Assembly (NCBI RefSeq): GCF_007992095.1
Contig: NZ_BJZP01000004.1
Coordinates: forward strand, 1-64,000
Direction of reading: 5' to 3'
DNA: 64,000 nucleotides
From: Paenirhizobium naphthalenivorans
GTDB taxonomy: Bacteria > Pseudomonadota > Alphaproteobacteria > Rhizobiales > Rhizobiaceae
This document shows, piece after piece, positions 9,017 through 18,143 of this stretch. The notes below the pieces were generated by a model. That model was not told where the DNA came from. It saw only the letters and a list, made by a program, of their open reading frames with translations, and did not search any database. How positions within the stretch are numbered: position 1 is the stretch's first letter; every line of letters begins with the position of its first letter. A program made the translations under genes and the position numbers.

Positions 9017-11218
9017 ATGGTCTCGACCTACCTGAGCTATGATCTCGTCGTGCGCGACATGAAGGCGACTCTCAACCGAACGGCCTCTGATGCACAGGTG
9101 TCGCGCGAAGCGGCCTATTACGAGGCGAATATCGACAAGGTCTCCTCAGTCGACGAGTTCCTCGACGATTATCGGCTCTACTCCTACGCGATGAAGGCTC
9201 ATGGTCTGGAAGATATGATCTATGCCAAGGCCTTCATGAAGAAGGTGTTGGAAAGCGATCTGACGGACCAGGATAGCTACGCCAACAAGTTGACCGACGA
9301 CCGCTATCGCAATTTCGCCACGGCTTACCAGTTCAACACGGCGGCCAGCGACGCTCAGTCCGATGCGCAGGAGACGGCCGTCTTCAACCTTTATTCCCAG
9401 GCTCAGCTCGACGAGACCACTAGCATCAAGGAAGCGACCGCCTATTATCAATCGGTGATAGACAACGTCACCTCGGCTGAGCAGCTGGTCAGCACCAATA
9501 CCCTGTTCGGCTACATTCTCGACGCTTACGGCATTGATCGTACCTATTACAGTGATGATCACTTCGTTCAAGTGCTGACGAGCGACGTCAGCGATCCAAA
9601 CAGCTATGTCAATCAGCTGGTCGCCATCGATGCAGCATCCGATAACGACTATAATTCAGCGGCCTTTCTCACCCTAGCAAAGGCCTTCAGCTTTAATACG
9701 GACGGCTCCGTGTCGGGTACCAGCTCCCAGACCGATGCGCAGAAGGAAGCGACCATATCGGCCTACGTGGAGGCCAACACCACTTATGCCTCGGAATACA
9801 CGTTGGAGCGTGAACAGGCCTATTATACCGGCAAGATCGCCACGATCAGCACGGTTGATGAAATCACCGGCGACGATCGGCTGTTCGAGTATGTGAAGGC
9901 TGCCTTCCAGCTCGACAGCAACCTCTTGAGGTCGGAGTTTTACAACATCGTCACCAGCGACCTTGGCGACCCGACGAACTATGCGGCCATGAACGGAGGC
10001 TCCGCCTGGACCAGCGTGGCGGCCATGTTCAATTTCGGCACGGATGGCACCGTCAAGAGTGGCATGACGGCCCAGGATGAGACGCAGCTTGCCATCACCC
10101 AGTCGGCCTATGCTAACCACTACGACGATGCCGATGCGGAAGACATGGCGACCTTGCTCGACTATTATTCCAATACGTTGACCGACATCACCTCGGTTGG
10201 CGATTTGCTGGACGATAGCTCGATCCGTGCCATCCTGTTCAAGGCTTTCGGTATTGAGGAGGGTGAGTATTCCGACGCCCAGCTCAAGAAGGCGTTGACC
10301 AGCGACCTTACCGATCCAAAGAGCTATGCCAACAAGAGTCGCGATCAGCGTCTGATCAATCTTGCCAGCGCCTTCAATTTCGACGGCGACGGCGAGGCCG
10401 AACCGCCCCTGCTGGCGCAGAACGAAATCACCATTACGACGATAGCCAAGGCCTATATCGTCAATGAGATTCGCTATCTTAAGGACCCCGAGCTGAAGAC
10501 GGCCAAAGCGGATGCGCAGGCCGAGGCCGAATACTACCAGAAGAACATCATCGGCATCACCAGTGCGGCTGAGCTTCTGGCTGACCGTCGGCTCGTCGAC
10601 GTGGTCCTTGCCGCCAAGGGGTTCGACCCGAAGGAGGTGACGGACGACTTTCTCAAGCAGATTTTCCAGTCCGACCTGTCGGACAAAAAGAGCTTCGTCA
10701 ATAAGCAGGATGACGAGCGTTGGGCCGAGTTGCTCTCATCCTTCAATTTCGACAGTAAAGGCCTGTTGACGCGCGATGCAGTTGGTACCGTTCAACAGCG
10801 CGGCGCAGTGCTGGAGACGCAAAACCTCTACCTTCATCAAATGCTTGAGGAGGATCAGGGCAACAGCAATGCCGGGGTCCGCCTGGCGCTCTATTTCGAG
10901 CGCGTCGCCCCGACGCTTACGGACGCCTACGATCTGCTCGGTGACGACGCTCTGCTGGAGACTTTCCGTGTGACCTTCGGCTTCAGCTCGGACTTTTCCA
11001 ATATGGACATCGACATGCAAGCATCCCTGGTCGAAAAGAACCTCAAACTGTCGGACATGCAGGATCCGGAGAAGCTCAAGAAATTCCTCCACCGCTTCAC
11101 CGCCATGTATGACAGCGAAAACGGTGACTACTCCTCCTCGGCGTTATCAGTCTTGAGCGGCGGCAGCGCCAGCATCAGCGCCGATCTGCTCCTGTCCATA
11201 GCCACCCTCAAGAGCTGA
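9017..11218 (+). CDS. Large protein of six tandem DUF1217 repeats (flagellar-associated family)
   Basis: 733 residues. The protein is built almost wholly from about six imperfect repeats of 80-110 residues, each with the order YY-x3-I-x4-S, an LL/RL-Y helix, a SDL-x-D-x2-SY-x-N box and an AFxFN end. SDLTDQDSYANK, SDVSDPNSYVNQ, SDLGDPTNYAAM, SDLTDPKSYANK and SDLSDKKSFVNK mark five copies; the sixth, C-terminal copy is degenerate. DUF1217 is found mainly in rhizobia, in my recollection often within flagellar clusters, but no flagellar gene is visible here. There is no signal peptide and the composition is acidic, rich in Asp, Ser and Thr, as in flagellar axial or exported proteins. Function unknown. 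Confidence 0.8.
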   Translation: MVSTYLSYDLVVRDMKATLNRTASDAQVSREAAYYEANIDKVSSVDEFLDDYRLYSYAMKAHGLEDMIYAKAFMKKVLESDLTDQDSYANKLTDDRYRNFATAYQFNTAASDAQSDAQETAVFNLYSQAQLDETTSIKEATAYYQSVIDNVTSAEQLVSTNTLFGYILDAYGIDRTYYSDDHFVQVLTSDVSDPNSYVNQLVAIDAASDNDYNSAAFLTLAKAFSFNTDGSVSGTSSQTDAQKEATISAYVEANTTYASEYTLEREQAYYTGKIATISTVDEITGDDRLFEYVKAAFQLDSNLLRSEFYNIVTSDLGDPTNYAAMNGGSAWTSVAAMFNFGTDGTVKSGMTAQDETQLAITQSAYANHYDDADAEDMATLLDYYSNTLTDITSVGDLLDDSSIRAILFKAFGIEEGEYSDAQLKKALTSDLTDPKSYANKSRDQRLINLASAFNFDGDGEAEPPLLAQNEITITTIAKAYIVNEIRYLKDPELKTAKADAQAEAEYYQKNIIGITSAAELLADRRLVDVVLAAKGFDPKEVTDDFLKQIFQSDLSDKKSFVNKQDDERWAELLSSFNFDSKGLLTRDAVGTVQQRGAVLETQNLYLHQMLEEDQGNSNAGVRLALYFERVAPTLTDAYDLLGDDALLETFRVTFGFSSDFSNMDIDMQASLVEKNLKLSDMQDPEKLKKFLHRFTAMYDSENGDYSSSALSVLSGGSASISADLLLSIATLKS

Positions 11219-11264
11219 CCAATGGGCCGCCCGCGTCTCTTGCCGGGCAATTTCTTTTCGGTTA

Positions 11265-11290
11265 TCGATATATCTATTGGAATATATCGA
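11265..11290. promoter_or_regulatory. ModE-type operator (Mo-box) upstream of modA
   Basis: A perfect 9-bp inverted repeat, TCGATATAT (11265-11273) and ATATATCGA (11282-11290), with an 8-base spacer. It resembles the CGnTATAT-type half sites of ModE/MopA operators that repress molybdate uptake genes when molybdate is plentiful. It sits 18 bases before the modA start, ideal for repression. The assignment is by similarity to the recalled consensus and by the presence of a ModE-like gene at 13926. Confidence 0.75.
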
Positions 11291-11307
11291 ATCCGTTGGA
11301 GGACTTC

Positions 11308-12111
11308 ATGCACGCTTGTTTTCGCTCGCTCCGCATCCTGGCAAAAGTGGCGGTGGTCGCTACAGCCTTTCTCGCCCAGCCGGTAACGTCGGCCTTCGCA
11401 GAAGGCCCGGTGACGGTTTTCGCCGCCGCCAGCCTCAAGGATGTGCTCGGCGACATCTCCGAGGCATGGAAGGCGGAAACGGGCAAGGACGCCGTTCTGT
11501 CCTTCGCCGGCAGTTCGGCGCTCGCCAAGCAGATCGAGCAGGGCGCACCGGCTGATCTCTTCCTTTCGGCAGATCTGAAATGGATGGACTATCTCGACAA
11601 GGCCGGCCTTGTCGCCGCCGACAGTCGTGTCGAACTTCTCGCCAACCGCATCGTGCTTATCGCGCCGAAGGATTCGGCCGTATCGGCGACGATTGCCGAA
11701 GGCTTCCCGCTGAAGGACCTGCTGGGTGAGGAGCATCTGGCCATGGCCAATACCGACTCCGTTCCCGCCGGCACCTATGGCAAGGCGGCGCTGCAGAAGC
11801 TCGGTGTCTGGGATGGCGTCAAGGATAAGGTCGCCCAGGCGGAAAACGTGCGCGCCGCGCTGCTGCTCGTCTCGCGTGGCGAGGCTCCGCTCGGAATCGT
11901 CTACGAGACCGATGCGAAGGCCGACAAGGGCGTCAAAGTCGTGGACCGTTTCCCCGAATCGACCCATCCTGCCATCATCTATCCCGCAGCTGTGTTGAAG
12001 GACGCGACGAATGCCGCAGACGCCGCCGCCTTCCTCGCCTATCTGCAGGGCGCGAAGGCCCATCAGATTTTCACGGATGCCGGTTTCACGGTCTTGGCCA
12101 AGACCAACTGA
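11308..12111 (+). CDS. modA: Molybdate ABC transporter, periplasmic binding protein
   Basis: 267 residues. It captures molybdate in the periplasm for ModBC. After a signal peptide (to about TSAFA), the family signatures follow: VTVFAAASLKDVL, SFAGSSALAKQIEQGAPADLFLSAD and the C-terminal IVYETDA and AFLAYLQGAKA. The ATG at 11308 is chosen because GGAGG lies five bases upstream; a TTG at 11296 in frame would put that ribosome site inside the coding region. First gene of modABC, 12 bases before modB. Confidence 0.96.
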   Translation: MHACFRSLRILAKVAVVATAFLAQPVTSAFAEGPVTVFAAASLKDVLGDISEAWKAETGKDAVLSFAGSSALAKQIEQGAPADLFLSADLKWMDYLDKAGLVAADSRVELLANRIVLIAPKDSAVSATIAEGFPLKDLLGEEHLAMANTDSVPAGTYGKAALQKLGVWDGVKDKVAQAENVRAALLLVSRGEAPLGIVYETDAKADKGVKVVDRFPESTHPAIIYPAAVLKDATNAADAAAFLAYLQGAKAHQIFTDAGFTVLAKTN

Positions 12112-12123
12112 GGTCGTCCAGCC

Positions 12124-12816
12124 GTGGCTCTGACCCCGGAAGAATGGACCGCCATGCTGCTCAGCCTGAAGGTCGCGGCAACCGCCGTGATCTTCTCTTT
12201 GCCGTTAGGCGTCGCCATGGCTTGGTTGCTGTCGCGGCGTGACTTTTGGGGCAAGACGCTGCTCAACGGTGTGGTGCATCTGCCGCTGATCCTGCCGCCC
12301 GTAGTGACCGGCTATGTGCTGCTGCTCACGTTTGGTCGCCGCGGTGCGGTTGGCGCCTTCCTCGATCAATGGTTCGGCCTGGTCTTTTCCTTCCGCTGGA
12401 CGGGGGCAGCACTTGCTGCCGCCGTCATGGGCTTTCCGCTTCTGGTGCGTTCGATCCGCCTGTCGCTCGATGCCGTCGACCGCAAGCTCGAGGCCGCCGC
12501 CGCCACGCTCGGCGCGCCGCCGCCCTTTGTCTTCCTGACCGTGACGCTGCCCCTCATCCTGCCCGGCATAGCCGCCGGCGCCGTACTGGCCTTCGCCAAG
12601 GCCATGGGCGAGTTCGGTGCAACCATCACCTTTGTCTCGAACATTCCGGGTGAGACACAGACGCTCGCCTCGGCGATCTACACCTATACCCAGGTTCCCG
12701 GCGGGGAACTCGCAGCCATGCGGCTGACGGCGATCTCCATCGTCATCTCGCTTGCCGCGGTGATAGCCTCGGAAATTCTCGCCCGCCGGCTGGCGGCTCG
12801 GCAGGGGGGCGGCTGA
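12124..12816 (+). CDS. modB: Molybdate ABC transporter, permease
   Basis: 230 residues with about five to six membrane helices. The ABC-importer EAA loop is visible as EAAAATLGAPPPFVFLTVTLPLILPGI, the coupling segment that contacts ModC. HLPLILPPVVTGYVLL is a typical ModB helix. It starts with GTG at 12124, and its TGA overlaps the modC ATG by one base, implying translational coupling. Confidence 0.96.
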   Translation: MALTPEEWTAMLLSLKVAATAVIFSLPLGVAMAWLLSRRDFWGKTLLNGVVHLPLILPPVVTGYVLLLTFGRRGAVGAFLDQWFGLVFSFRWTGAALAAAVMGFPLLVRSIRLSLDAVDRKLEAAAATLGAPPPFVFLTVTLPLILPGIAAGAVLAFAKAMGEFGATITFVSNIPGETQTLASAIYTYTQVPGGELAAMRLTAISIVISLAAVIASEILARRLAARQGGG

Positions 12817-13895
12817 TGCTGGAGATTGCTGTGCGCCACGCCCAGGGCGACTTCGTCCTGGAGGCCGATTTGTCGATTGGCTCCGGCCTCACCGCCTTGT
12901 TCGGCGCCTCCGGATCGGGCAAGACGACGCTGATCAACCTCGTGGCCGGTCTCTTGCGCCCGACGCAGGGGCGCATTGCCCTGGATGGTGAGGTGTGGAG
13001 TGACAGCGCGACCGGCCATTTCCGGCCGCCGCACCGTCGGCGTATTGGCTATGTCTTTCAGGAGGGGCGGCTTTTTCCGCACCTGACTGTGCGTCAGAAC
13101 CTCCTCTACGGCCAGCGTTTCACGCCCGCCGGGCAGCGGCGCGAGAGCTTGGAGCGCGTTGTCGGATTGCTCGGGCTTGGCCCGCTTGTCGAGCGCCGGC
13201 CAGCCGGTCTGTCCGGCGGCGAGAAGCAACGGGTGGCGCTTGGTCGCGCTCTGCTCGCCAGTCCGCATCTACTGTTGATGGACGAACCGCTCTCGGCCCT
13301 TGACGTCGAGCTGAAAGCCGCGATCCTCCCCGACATCGAGCGCATCCGCGACGAGGTCGGCATTCCCATTCTCTATGTCAGTCATTCGCTGGAGGAGGTG
13401 TCGCGCCTCGCCACCCAGGTTGTCGCCATGGATCATGGCCGGGCGAAGCCACTCGGCTCTCCCGACGCGGTGCTGGAAACGGTGTCGCGGGTGGACGGCA
13501 TGCCGCCAGGCAATTTTCTTCATGCCGTTGTCACCAGTCACAGCGTTGAGGAAGGGCTGACGCTTGCCGATAGTCCGGCGGGTCCGCTTTTCCTGCGTCG
13601 CACCGATGTGGCCGTCGGCACCCATATCCGCGCCTTCGTGCCAGTGAGCGAGATCGCGCTTGCCACCAGCTTGCCGGACGGGATTTCCATGCTCAACCGC
13701 TTGTCCGGCACAATCACCGACATCCGGGACGAGGGGGCGTCGGCCATGGTTGCGGTCGATTGCGCCGGGGAAAGGCTGATCGCCGAGGTCACGCGCCGCT
13801 CGGCCCGCGTGCTCACCCTTGCCCCTGGCATGCCGGTCCACTTGTTGTTCAAGGCGGTCTCGATCGCTACCGAAGGGATTTATCGAAGCGCCTAG
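12816..13895 (+). CDS. modC: Molybdate ABC transporter, ATP-binding protein
   Basis: 359 residues. It powers molybdate import. Walker A (FGASGSGKTTLINLVAG), the signature motif (LSGGEKQRVALGRALL) and Walker B (LLLMDEPLSALD) are intact. The last 65-70 residues form a Mop/TOBE domain (MLNRLSGTITDIRDEG to LFKAVSIA) that binds oxyanion and gives feedback. Last gene of the operon, convergent with modE 30 bases away. Confidence 0.96.
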   Translation: MLEIAVRHAQGDFVLEADLSIGSGLTALFGASGSGKTTLINLVAGLLRPTQGRIALDGEVWSDSATGHFRPPHRRRIGYVFQEGRLFPHLTVRQNLLYGQRFTPAGQRRESLERVVGLLGLGPLVERRPAGLSGGEKQRVALGRALLASPHLLLMDEPLSALDVELKAAILPDIERIRDEVGIPILYVSHSLEEVSRLATQVVAMDHGRAKPLGSPDAVLETVSRVDGMPPGNFLHAVVTSHSVEEGLTLADSPAGPLFLRRTDVAVGTHIRAFVPVSEIALATSLPDGISMLNRLSGTITDIRDEGASAMVAVDCAGERLIAEVTRRSARVLTLAPGMPVHLLFKAVSIATEGIYRSA

Positions 13896-13925
13896 GCTGT
13901 CGATCGCCCTTGTGGCCGGAGGGTT

Positions 13926-14321
13926 TTACTCGTCGTCGGATGCCTTTGAAGCCTTGTCCGGTGTTTGGAATGTCGGATCCGCCATCGCTTCAAGCCAGGC
14001 GAGATCGCCGGATACGACCTTTCGGGCATCGGTCTCCATTCGCCGGTAGCAGGCAAGTAAAGTCTCGCCGAAGGGTGTGAGGCCTGCGCCGCCGCCGCTC
14101 TTGCCGCCATGGCGGGTGAAAATCGACGGTTCCTTGAACATCCGGTTGATCTCGTCGGCAAGAAGCCAGGCGCGGCGGTAGGACATGCCCATGGCGCCGC
14201 CTGCGGCGCGGATCGAACCGTGCTCGGCTATGCCGGAAAGCAGCGCCACCTTGCCCGGCCCGAGGCGCACGTCATTGGCCAGGTCGATCCGTAGCGTCAG
14301 CCTCGTCGCCTTGCCACTCAT
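13926..14321 (-). CDS. modE: ModE-like winged-helix molybdate regulator, short form
   Basis: 131 residues. Only the ModE DNA-binding domain is present: LRIDLANDVRLGPGKVALLSGI, then the helix-turn-helix HGSIRAAGGAMGMSYRRAWLLADEIN, and GGKSGGGAGLTPFGETLLACY. The di-Mop molybdate-binding half of E. coli ModE is missing, as in many short alphaproteobacterial homologues, so how it senses molybdate is open. Its start overlaps the stop of the FAD-dehydrogenase gene by four bases (ATGA), so it is transcribed with that operon and against modABC. Confidence 0.85.
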   Translation of the reverse strand: MSGKATRLTLRIDLANDVRLGPGKVALLSGIAEHGSIRAAGGAMGMSYRRAWLLADEINRMFKEPSIFTRHGGKSGGGAGLTPFGETLLACYRRMETDARKVVSGDLAWLEAMADPTFQTPDKASKASDDE

Positions 14322-15754
14322 GGAACCTGGACCATCTTGCCGGGATTCATGATGCCTGCCGGGTCGAAGGCGCGCTTGATGCGGTTCATCAGCTCGGTCT
14401 CGATCGCCGGACGGCTTTGGATTAGTTCGTCGCGCTTCAGCTGGCCGACCCCGTGCTCGGCCGAGATCGATCCGCCATGGGCATGGACGATCGCATGGAC
14501 GACGGCGTTGAGCTCGCGCCAGCGGGCGATGAAGCCGGCTTTGTCAGCGCCAACCGGCTGGCTGATGTTGTAGTGGATATTGCCGTCGCCGAGATGGCCG
14601 AATGCGCAGATGCGGGCGTCCGGCATCAGCGCGAGAACGGCGGCATCGGCCTCTGCCAGGAAGCGTGGCACGCGCGATACCGGCACAGAGACGTCATGCT
14701 TGATGGATCCGCCTTCCGGCTTTTGCGCCTCCGACATGCTCTCGCGCAGGTGCCAGAAAGCCGTCTGCTGGGCAAGCGAACTGGCGATCGCCGCGTCCTC
14801 AATCAGCCCGGCCTCGAAAGCCTCCTCCAGCAGCGTGTTGATCATAGTTTCCGCTGTCTCGGCCGAATCCGAGGTCGAGATATCGATCAGCGCGTACCAG
14901 TCATGCGGCGAGGAAAGCGGATCGCGCACGCCCGGAATATGCCTCGTGGTGAAATCGATGCCGATCCGCGGCATCAGTTCGAAACCGGTCAGCGCCGTGC
15001 CGCACAGAAGCGAGGTCCGCTCGAACAGCGCCAGCGCGTCGTCCGGCCTCTTGAGCCCGGCAAATGCCACCTGATGGCCACGCGGTTGGGGGAAGAGTTT
15101 CAGGACGGCGCCGGTGATGACGCCGAGTGTGCCTTCCGCGCCGATGAAGAGGTCTCGGAGATCATAGCCCGAATTGTCCTTCTTGAGACGCCGCAGTCCG
15201 TCCCAGATCTCACCGGTCGGCAGCACCACTTCAAGCCCCAGGCAGAGTTGGCGCACATTGCCATAGGCCAGCACCGCCGTGCCGCCGGCATTGGTCGACA
15301 GATTGCCGCCGATCCGGCACGAACCCTCCGAGCCAAGCGACAGCGGGAAAAACCGCCCGTTTTCTTCGGCCGCCTTTTGAATGTCGGCGAGGATCGTGCC
15401 GCCGTCGGCGACGATGACATCGGCAAGCGTGTCAATTTCGCGGATGCGGTTCATCCGTTCCAGCGACAAGATGACATCGGAACCACCCTCGCGCGGTACC
15501 TGTCCACCGACAAGGCCGGTGCGTCCGCCGGCCGGCACGATCGGGGTTGCAGTCTCGCTGGCAAGCTTCAGGATGGCCGAGACCTCTTGCGTCGAGCCAG
15601 GCTTCAGCACCAGTGGCGAGGCGCCGTGATAAAGGCCGCGGTTCTCGGTGAGATAGGGTGCGACATCGGCCGGCGCGCTCAGCGCATAGGCATCGCCGAC
15701 GATCGCCACGAAGGCCTTCAGCGTCTCGGACAACAGGCTGTCGCTTGCACTCAC
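14318..15754 (-). CDS. FAD-linked 2-hydroxyacid dehydrogenase (D-lactate/D-2-hydroxyglutarate type)
   Basis: 478 residues, the normal length. An FAD-binding type 4 domain (about 40-215; PIVPAGGRTGLVGGQVP, GGNLSTNAGGTAVLAYGNVR, LFIGAEGTLGVITG) is followed by the FAD-oxidase C-terminal domain with the metal and active-site region (HLGDGNIHYNI, SAEHGVGQLKRDEL). Such enzymes oxidise D-2-hydroxyacids and pass electrons to a quinone or flavoprotein. The substrate cannot be fixed from sequence: D-2-hydroxyglutarate and D-lactate are the leading options. It lies ten bases after the tsaC-type gene and overlaps modE. Confidence 0.88.
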   Translation of the reverse strand: MSASDSLLSETLKAFVAIVGDAYALSAPADVAPYLTENRGLYHGASPLVLKPGSTQEVSAILKLASETATPIVPAGGRTGLVGGQVPREGGSDVILSLERMNRIREIDTLADVIVADGGTILADIQKAAEENGRFFPLSLGSEGSCRIGGNLSTNAGGTAVLAYGNVRQLCLGLEVVLPTGEIWDGLRRLKKDNSGYDLRDLFIGAEGTLGVITGAVLKLFPQPRGHQVAFAGLKRPDDALALFERTSLLCGTALTGFELMPRIGIDFTTRHIPGVRDPLSSPHDWYALIDISTSDSAETAETMINTLLEEAFEAGLIEDAAIASSLAQQTAFWHLRESMSEAQKPEGGSIKHDVSVPVSRVPRFLAEADAAVLALMPDARICAFGHLGDGNIHYNISQPVGADKAGFIARWRELNAVVHAIVHAHGGSISAEHGVGQLKRDELIQSRPAIETELMNRIKRAFDPAGIMNPGKMVQVP

Positions 15755-15764
15755 TTTGTCTCTC

Positions 15765-16745
15765 CTATGCGTCCCGTGGGGCTGCTGCCCGCTTCAGCCT
15801 GTCATTGATTGCCTCACCCAGCCCGTAGTCGGGAATCGGCGTGATTGCGATGCCGGAAGCGTCGGTCTGGTCGGCGCGCTTCAGCAAGCCGAACAGATTG
15901 GCGGCGGCCTCCGCGAGGTTGCCCAGCGGGCTGAGATCAAATACGGCCACTGCCATGTCCATTCCCTCGACCGGCTGGTCACCGAAACGAATCAGCGCCT
16001 CGCCGGCCGATACGCTTGTGGCATCGAGTCGGACATGGGCGTTTGGCGCATAGTGCGAAGCGAGCATGCCGGGCGCCTCGATCGCTGCCGTGCCGGCCGC
16101 CTTGGGTCGCTCGACGGTCAGGCCGGTTTCGGCTTCGATGGCCTCGACCGGCACACCGCCGGGCCTGAGCAAGCGGATTCGGCCGTCCTCTACCTTGATG
16201 ATGGTCGATTCCACGCCCACGGGGCAGGGGCCGCCATCGACGATAAGGTCGATGCGAGCGCCTAGATCGGCGTCGACATGCGCGGCCGTGGTCGGGCTGA
16301 TCCGGCCGGAGGAATTGGCGCTGGGCGCTGCCAGCGGTCGGCCGAAGGCGCGGATGAGCGCGCCGGCAAACCCCTTGGGCACACGGATACCGACGCTATC
16401 GAGCCCGGCGGTCGCCAGCGGGTGGATCGTGCTTGCCGATTGAAGCGGCAGCACCAGCGTCAGCGGTCCGGGCCAGAAACGCCTGGCGAGCTGGCGCGAA
16501 ATCGGGTCGAAGATGGCATATCGCTCGGCCATGGCGAGATCGGCCATATGGCAGATCAGCGGATTGAATCGTGGCCGGCCCTTGGTTTCATAGATGCTGG
16601 TAATCGCGCCGGCATCTGTCGCATCGGCGGCAAGCCCATAAACGGTCTCGGTGGGGATCGCGACCGGGCGCGCCCTGGACAAAACCGTGATCGCGGCATC
16701 GATCGCCGCCTGTTCGTCGGGATCGCTCGGGATGATCCGCGCCAT
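15765..16745 (-). CDS. L-threonylcarbamoyladenylate synthase, Sua5 type
   Basis: 326 residues. It makes threonylcarbamoyl-AMP from threonine, bicarbonate and ATP, the first step of the t6A37 tRNA modification. The YrdC domain spans about 1-205 (PTETVYGLAADA, KGRPRFNPLICH, PSANSSGRISPTTA), and the linker plus C-terminal SUA5 domain completes the long Sua5 form rather than the short TsaC form. First gene of a three-gene leftward operon with the FAD dehydrogenase and modE. Confidence 0.93.
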   Translation of the reverse strand: MARIIPSDPDEQAAIDAAITVLSRARPVAIPTETVYGLAADATDAGAITSIYETKGRPRFNPLICHMADLAMAERYAIFDPISRQLARRFWPGPLTLVLPLQSASTIHPLATAGLDSVGIRVPKGFAGALIRAFGRPLAAPSANSSGRISPTTAAHVDADLGARIDLIVDGGPCPVGVESTIIKVEDGRIRLLRPGGVPVEAIEAETGLTVERPKAAGTAAIEAPGMLASHYAPNAHVRLDATSVSAGEALIRFGDQPVEGMDMAVAVFDLSPLGNLAEAAANLFGLLKRADQTDASGIAITPIPDYGLGEAINDRLKRAAAPRDA

Positions 16746-16978
16746 AGCAAAAGCCTTCCTGCTTGCTTCTTTCCGTCCTTAGCGCGACAGCACCGGGTCG
16801 ATCAAATCCTCATTTGACAAGCCCTGCTCGTAGGTCAGGGAGAGCTTAAAAAGCCCCTTGAAAATTACCGATATGCCGATCGTTAGAATTCTATCCATCG
16901 GCGTAACCGAAAGAAAGAAAACTTGCGCCTATAGTTCCGCCCATTCGAGCCAATTGCCTTATCTTCGGGAACCGGACC

Positions 16979-18046
16979 ATGCAACAAGTCAAGAACCCTG
17001 CCTCGAGCATCGCGCTTCGTGTCGCCACGGCCATGCATCAGATGGGCATAGACGGTTTGCCGCGAAACTATGAGCTCGTTTATGAGGCCTATGCCGGCAG
17101 CAATCCGGAACTGGTTCGCGAGTTCATCGCACTGGGCAAGAACAAGACGCAGGAGGCGCTCGATGCGCTCGGGCGCAAATTTCTGCCGCATCATCACGAG
17201 GACGGTATTCTCAGCCGGCAGAACGGCCAAGTGCGTGCCGAGATGAGCAATTTCATCAGTCTGCTCAACCAGGAAAAGGTCTCGTTGACCGACTATGGCC
17301 GGCTGATCGGTCATGCTTCCAAGGCGATCATGACCGAGGATATCGACCATGTCGAACTCGGCCATTCGATCAAGGCGCTGAAAGCCGCGACCGAGCAGCG
17401 CGCCAGCCAGAACAGCAATGTCGTCCGTGCCGTCGTTGACAAGACCGCCACCCTTGCCGATCTACAGCGCGAAGCTGAGGATGCCGAAGCGACGAAGTTC
17501 GTCGATCCGCTGACCGGGCTTGCCAGCCGCCGGGCGTTCAACAACGCAGTCGCCAAGGTCTACGCAAATCCGGAAATGCCGGTGCTGTGCAGCATGGTGA
17601 TCGGCGAGATCGACGAGTTCGCGAAACTGCCCGAACTGATGGGGCCGGCCGTCTCCGAGCGCTTCCTCAAGCAGGTCGCCAAGGTCGTGGAAGCGGTGGC
17701 CGGCACCGAGGATCTCGCCTGCCGTTTCGACGGTGGCCGATTTGGCATTCTGCTCTATACGTCCGATCAGCAGGAGGTGAACCGTATCGTTGATCTCGTC
17801 CGCTCCAAGCTCAACACGACCGTCGTCAACTCCGGCAACGGTCGCGCGCTTGGTCAAGTGCCGATGTCCTTTGGCATCTGCTTCTCGCAGCAGGCGCCAA
17901 ATGCCTTCGACTTCACGAGCTTCACCGAAAAGGCGCTCGCCGCGTCCAAGGCCGCCGGGGGCAATACGGTGACGATCTATGGCGCCAGCGACTATGCGCC
18001 GAAGGATTGGTTGATCTACAAGAAACAGCCGGTCGGCGGGTTCTGA
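16979..18046 (+). CDS. GGDEF-domain protein with degenerate active site
   Basis: 355 residues, no membrane helix. The N-terminal 150 residues are helical and resemble no domain I know. The C-terminal part is a GGDEF fold (DPLTGLASRRAFNNAV at about 179). The catalytic loop that should read GG(D/E)EF is FDGGRF, and the first metal-binding Asp of the usual DIDxFK is Glu (GEIDEFAK). Cyclase activity is therefore unlikely; it may bind GTP or c-di-GMP or act as a scaffold. It is monocistronic, with a 233-base leader. Confidence 0.8.
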   Translation: MQQVKNPASSIALRVATAMHQMGIDGLPRNYELVYEAYAGSNPELVREFIALGKNKTQEALDALGRKFLPHHHEDGILSRQNGQVRAEMSNFISLLNQEKVSLTDYGRLIGHASKAIMTEDIDHVELGHSIKALKAATEQRASQNSNVVRAVVDKTATLADLQREAEDAEATKFVDPLTGLASRRAFNNAVAKVYANPEMPVLCSMVIGEIDEFAKLPELMGPAVSERFLKQVAKVVEAVAGTEDLACRFDGGRFGILLYTSDQQEVNRIVDLVRSKLNTTVVNSGNGRALGQVPMSFGICFSQQAPNAFDFTSFTEKALAASKAAGGNTVTIYGASDYAPKDWLIYKKQPVGGF

Positions 18047-18143
18047 GGATCGGCCGGCGGTCGTTACGCGCCTTGCTCCCGCGCCGGTCTTGCGGACAAG
18101 GTCGCTCTCTCCTTTACCCCGCCGGAATGGCGGAGGGCGAAAG

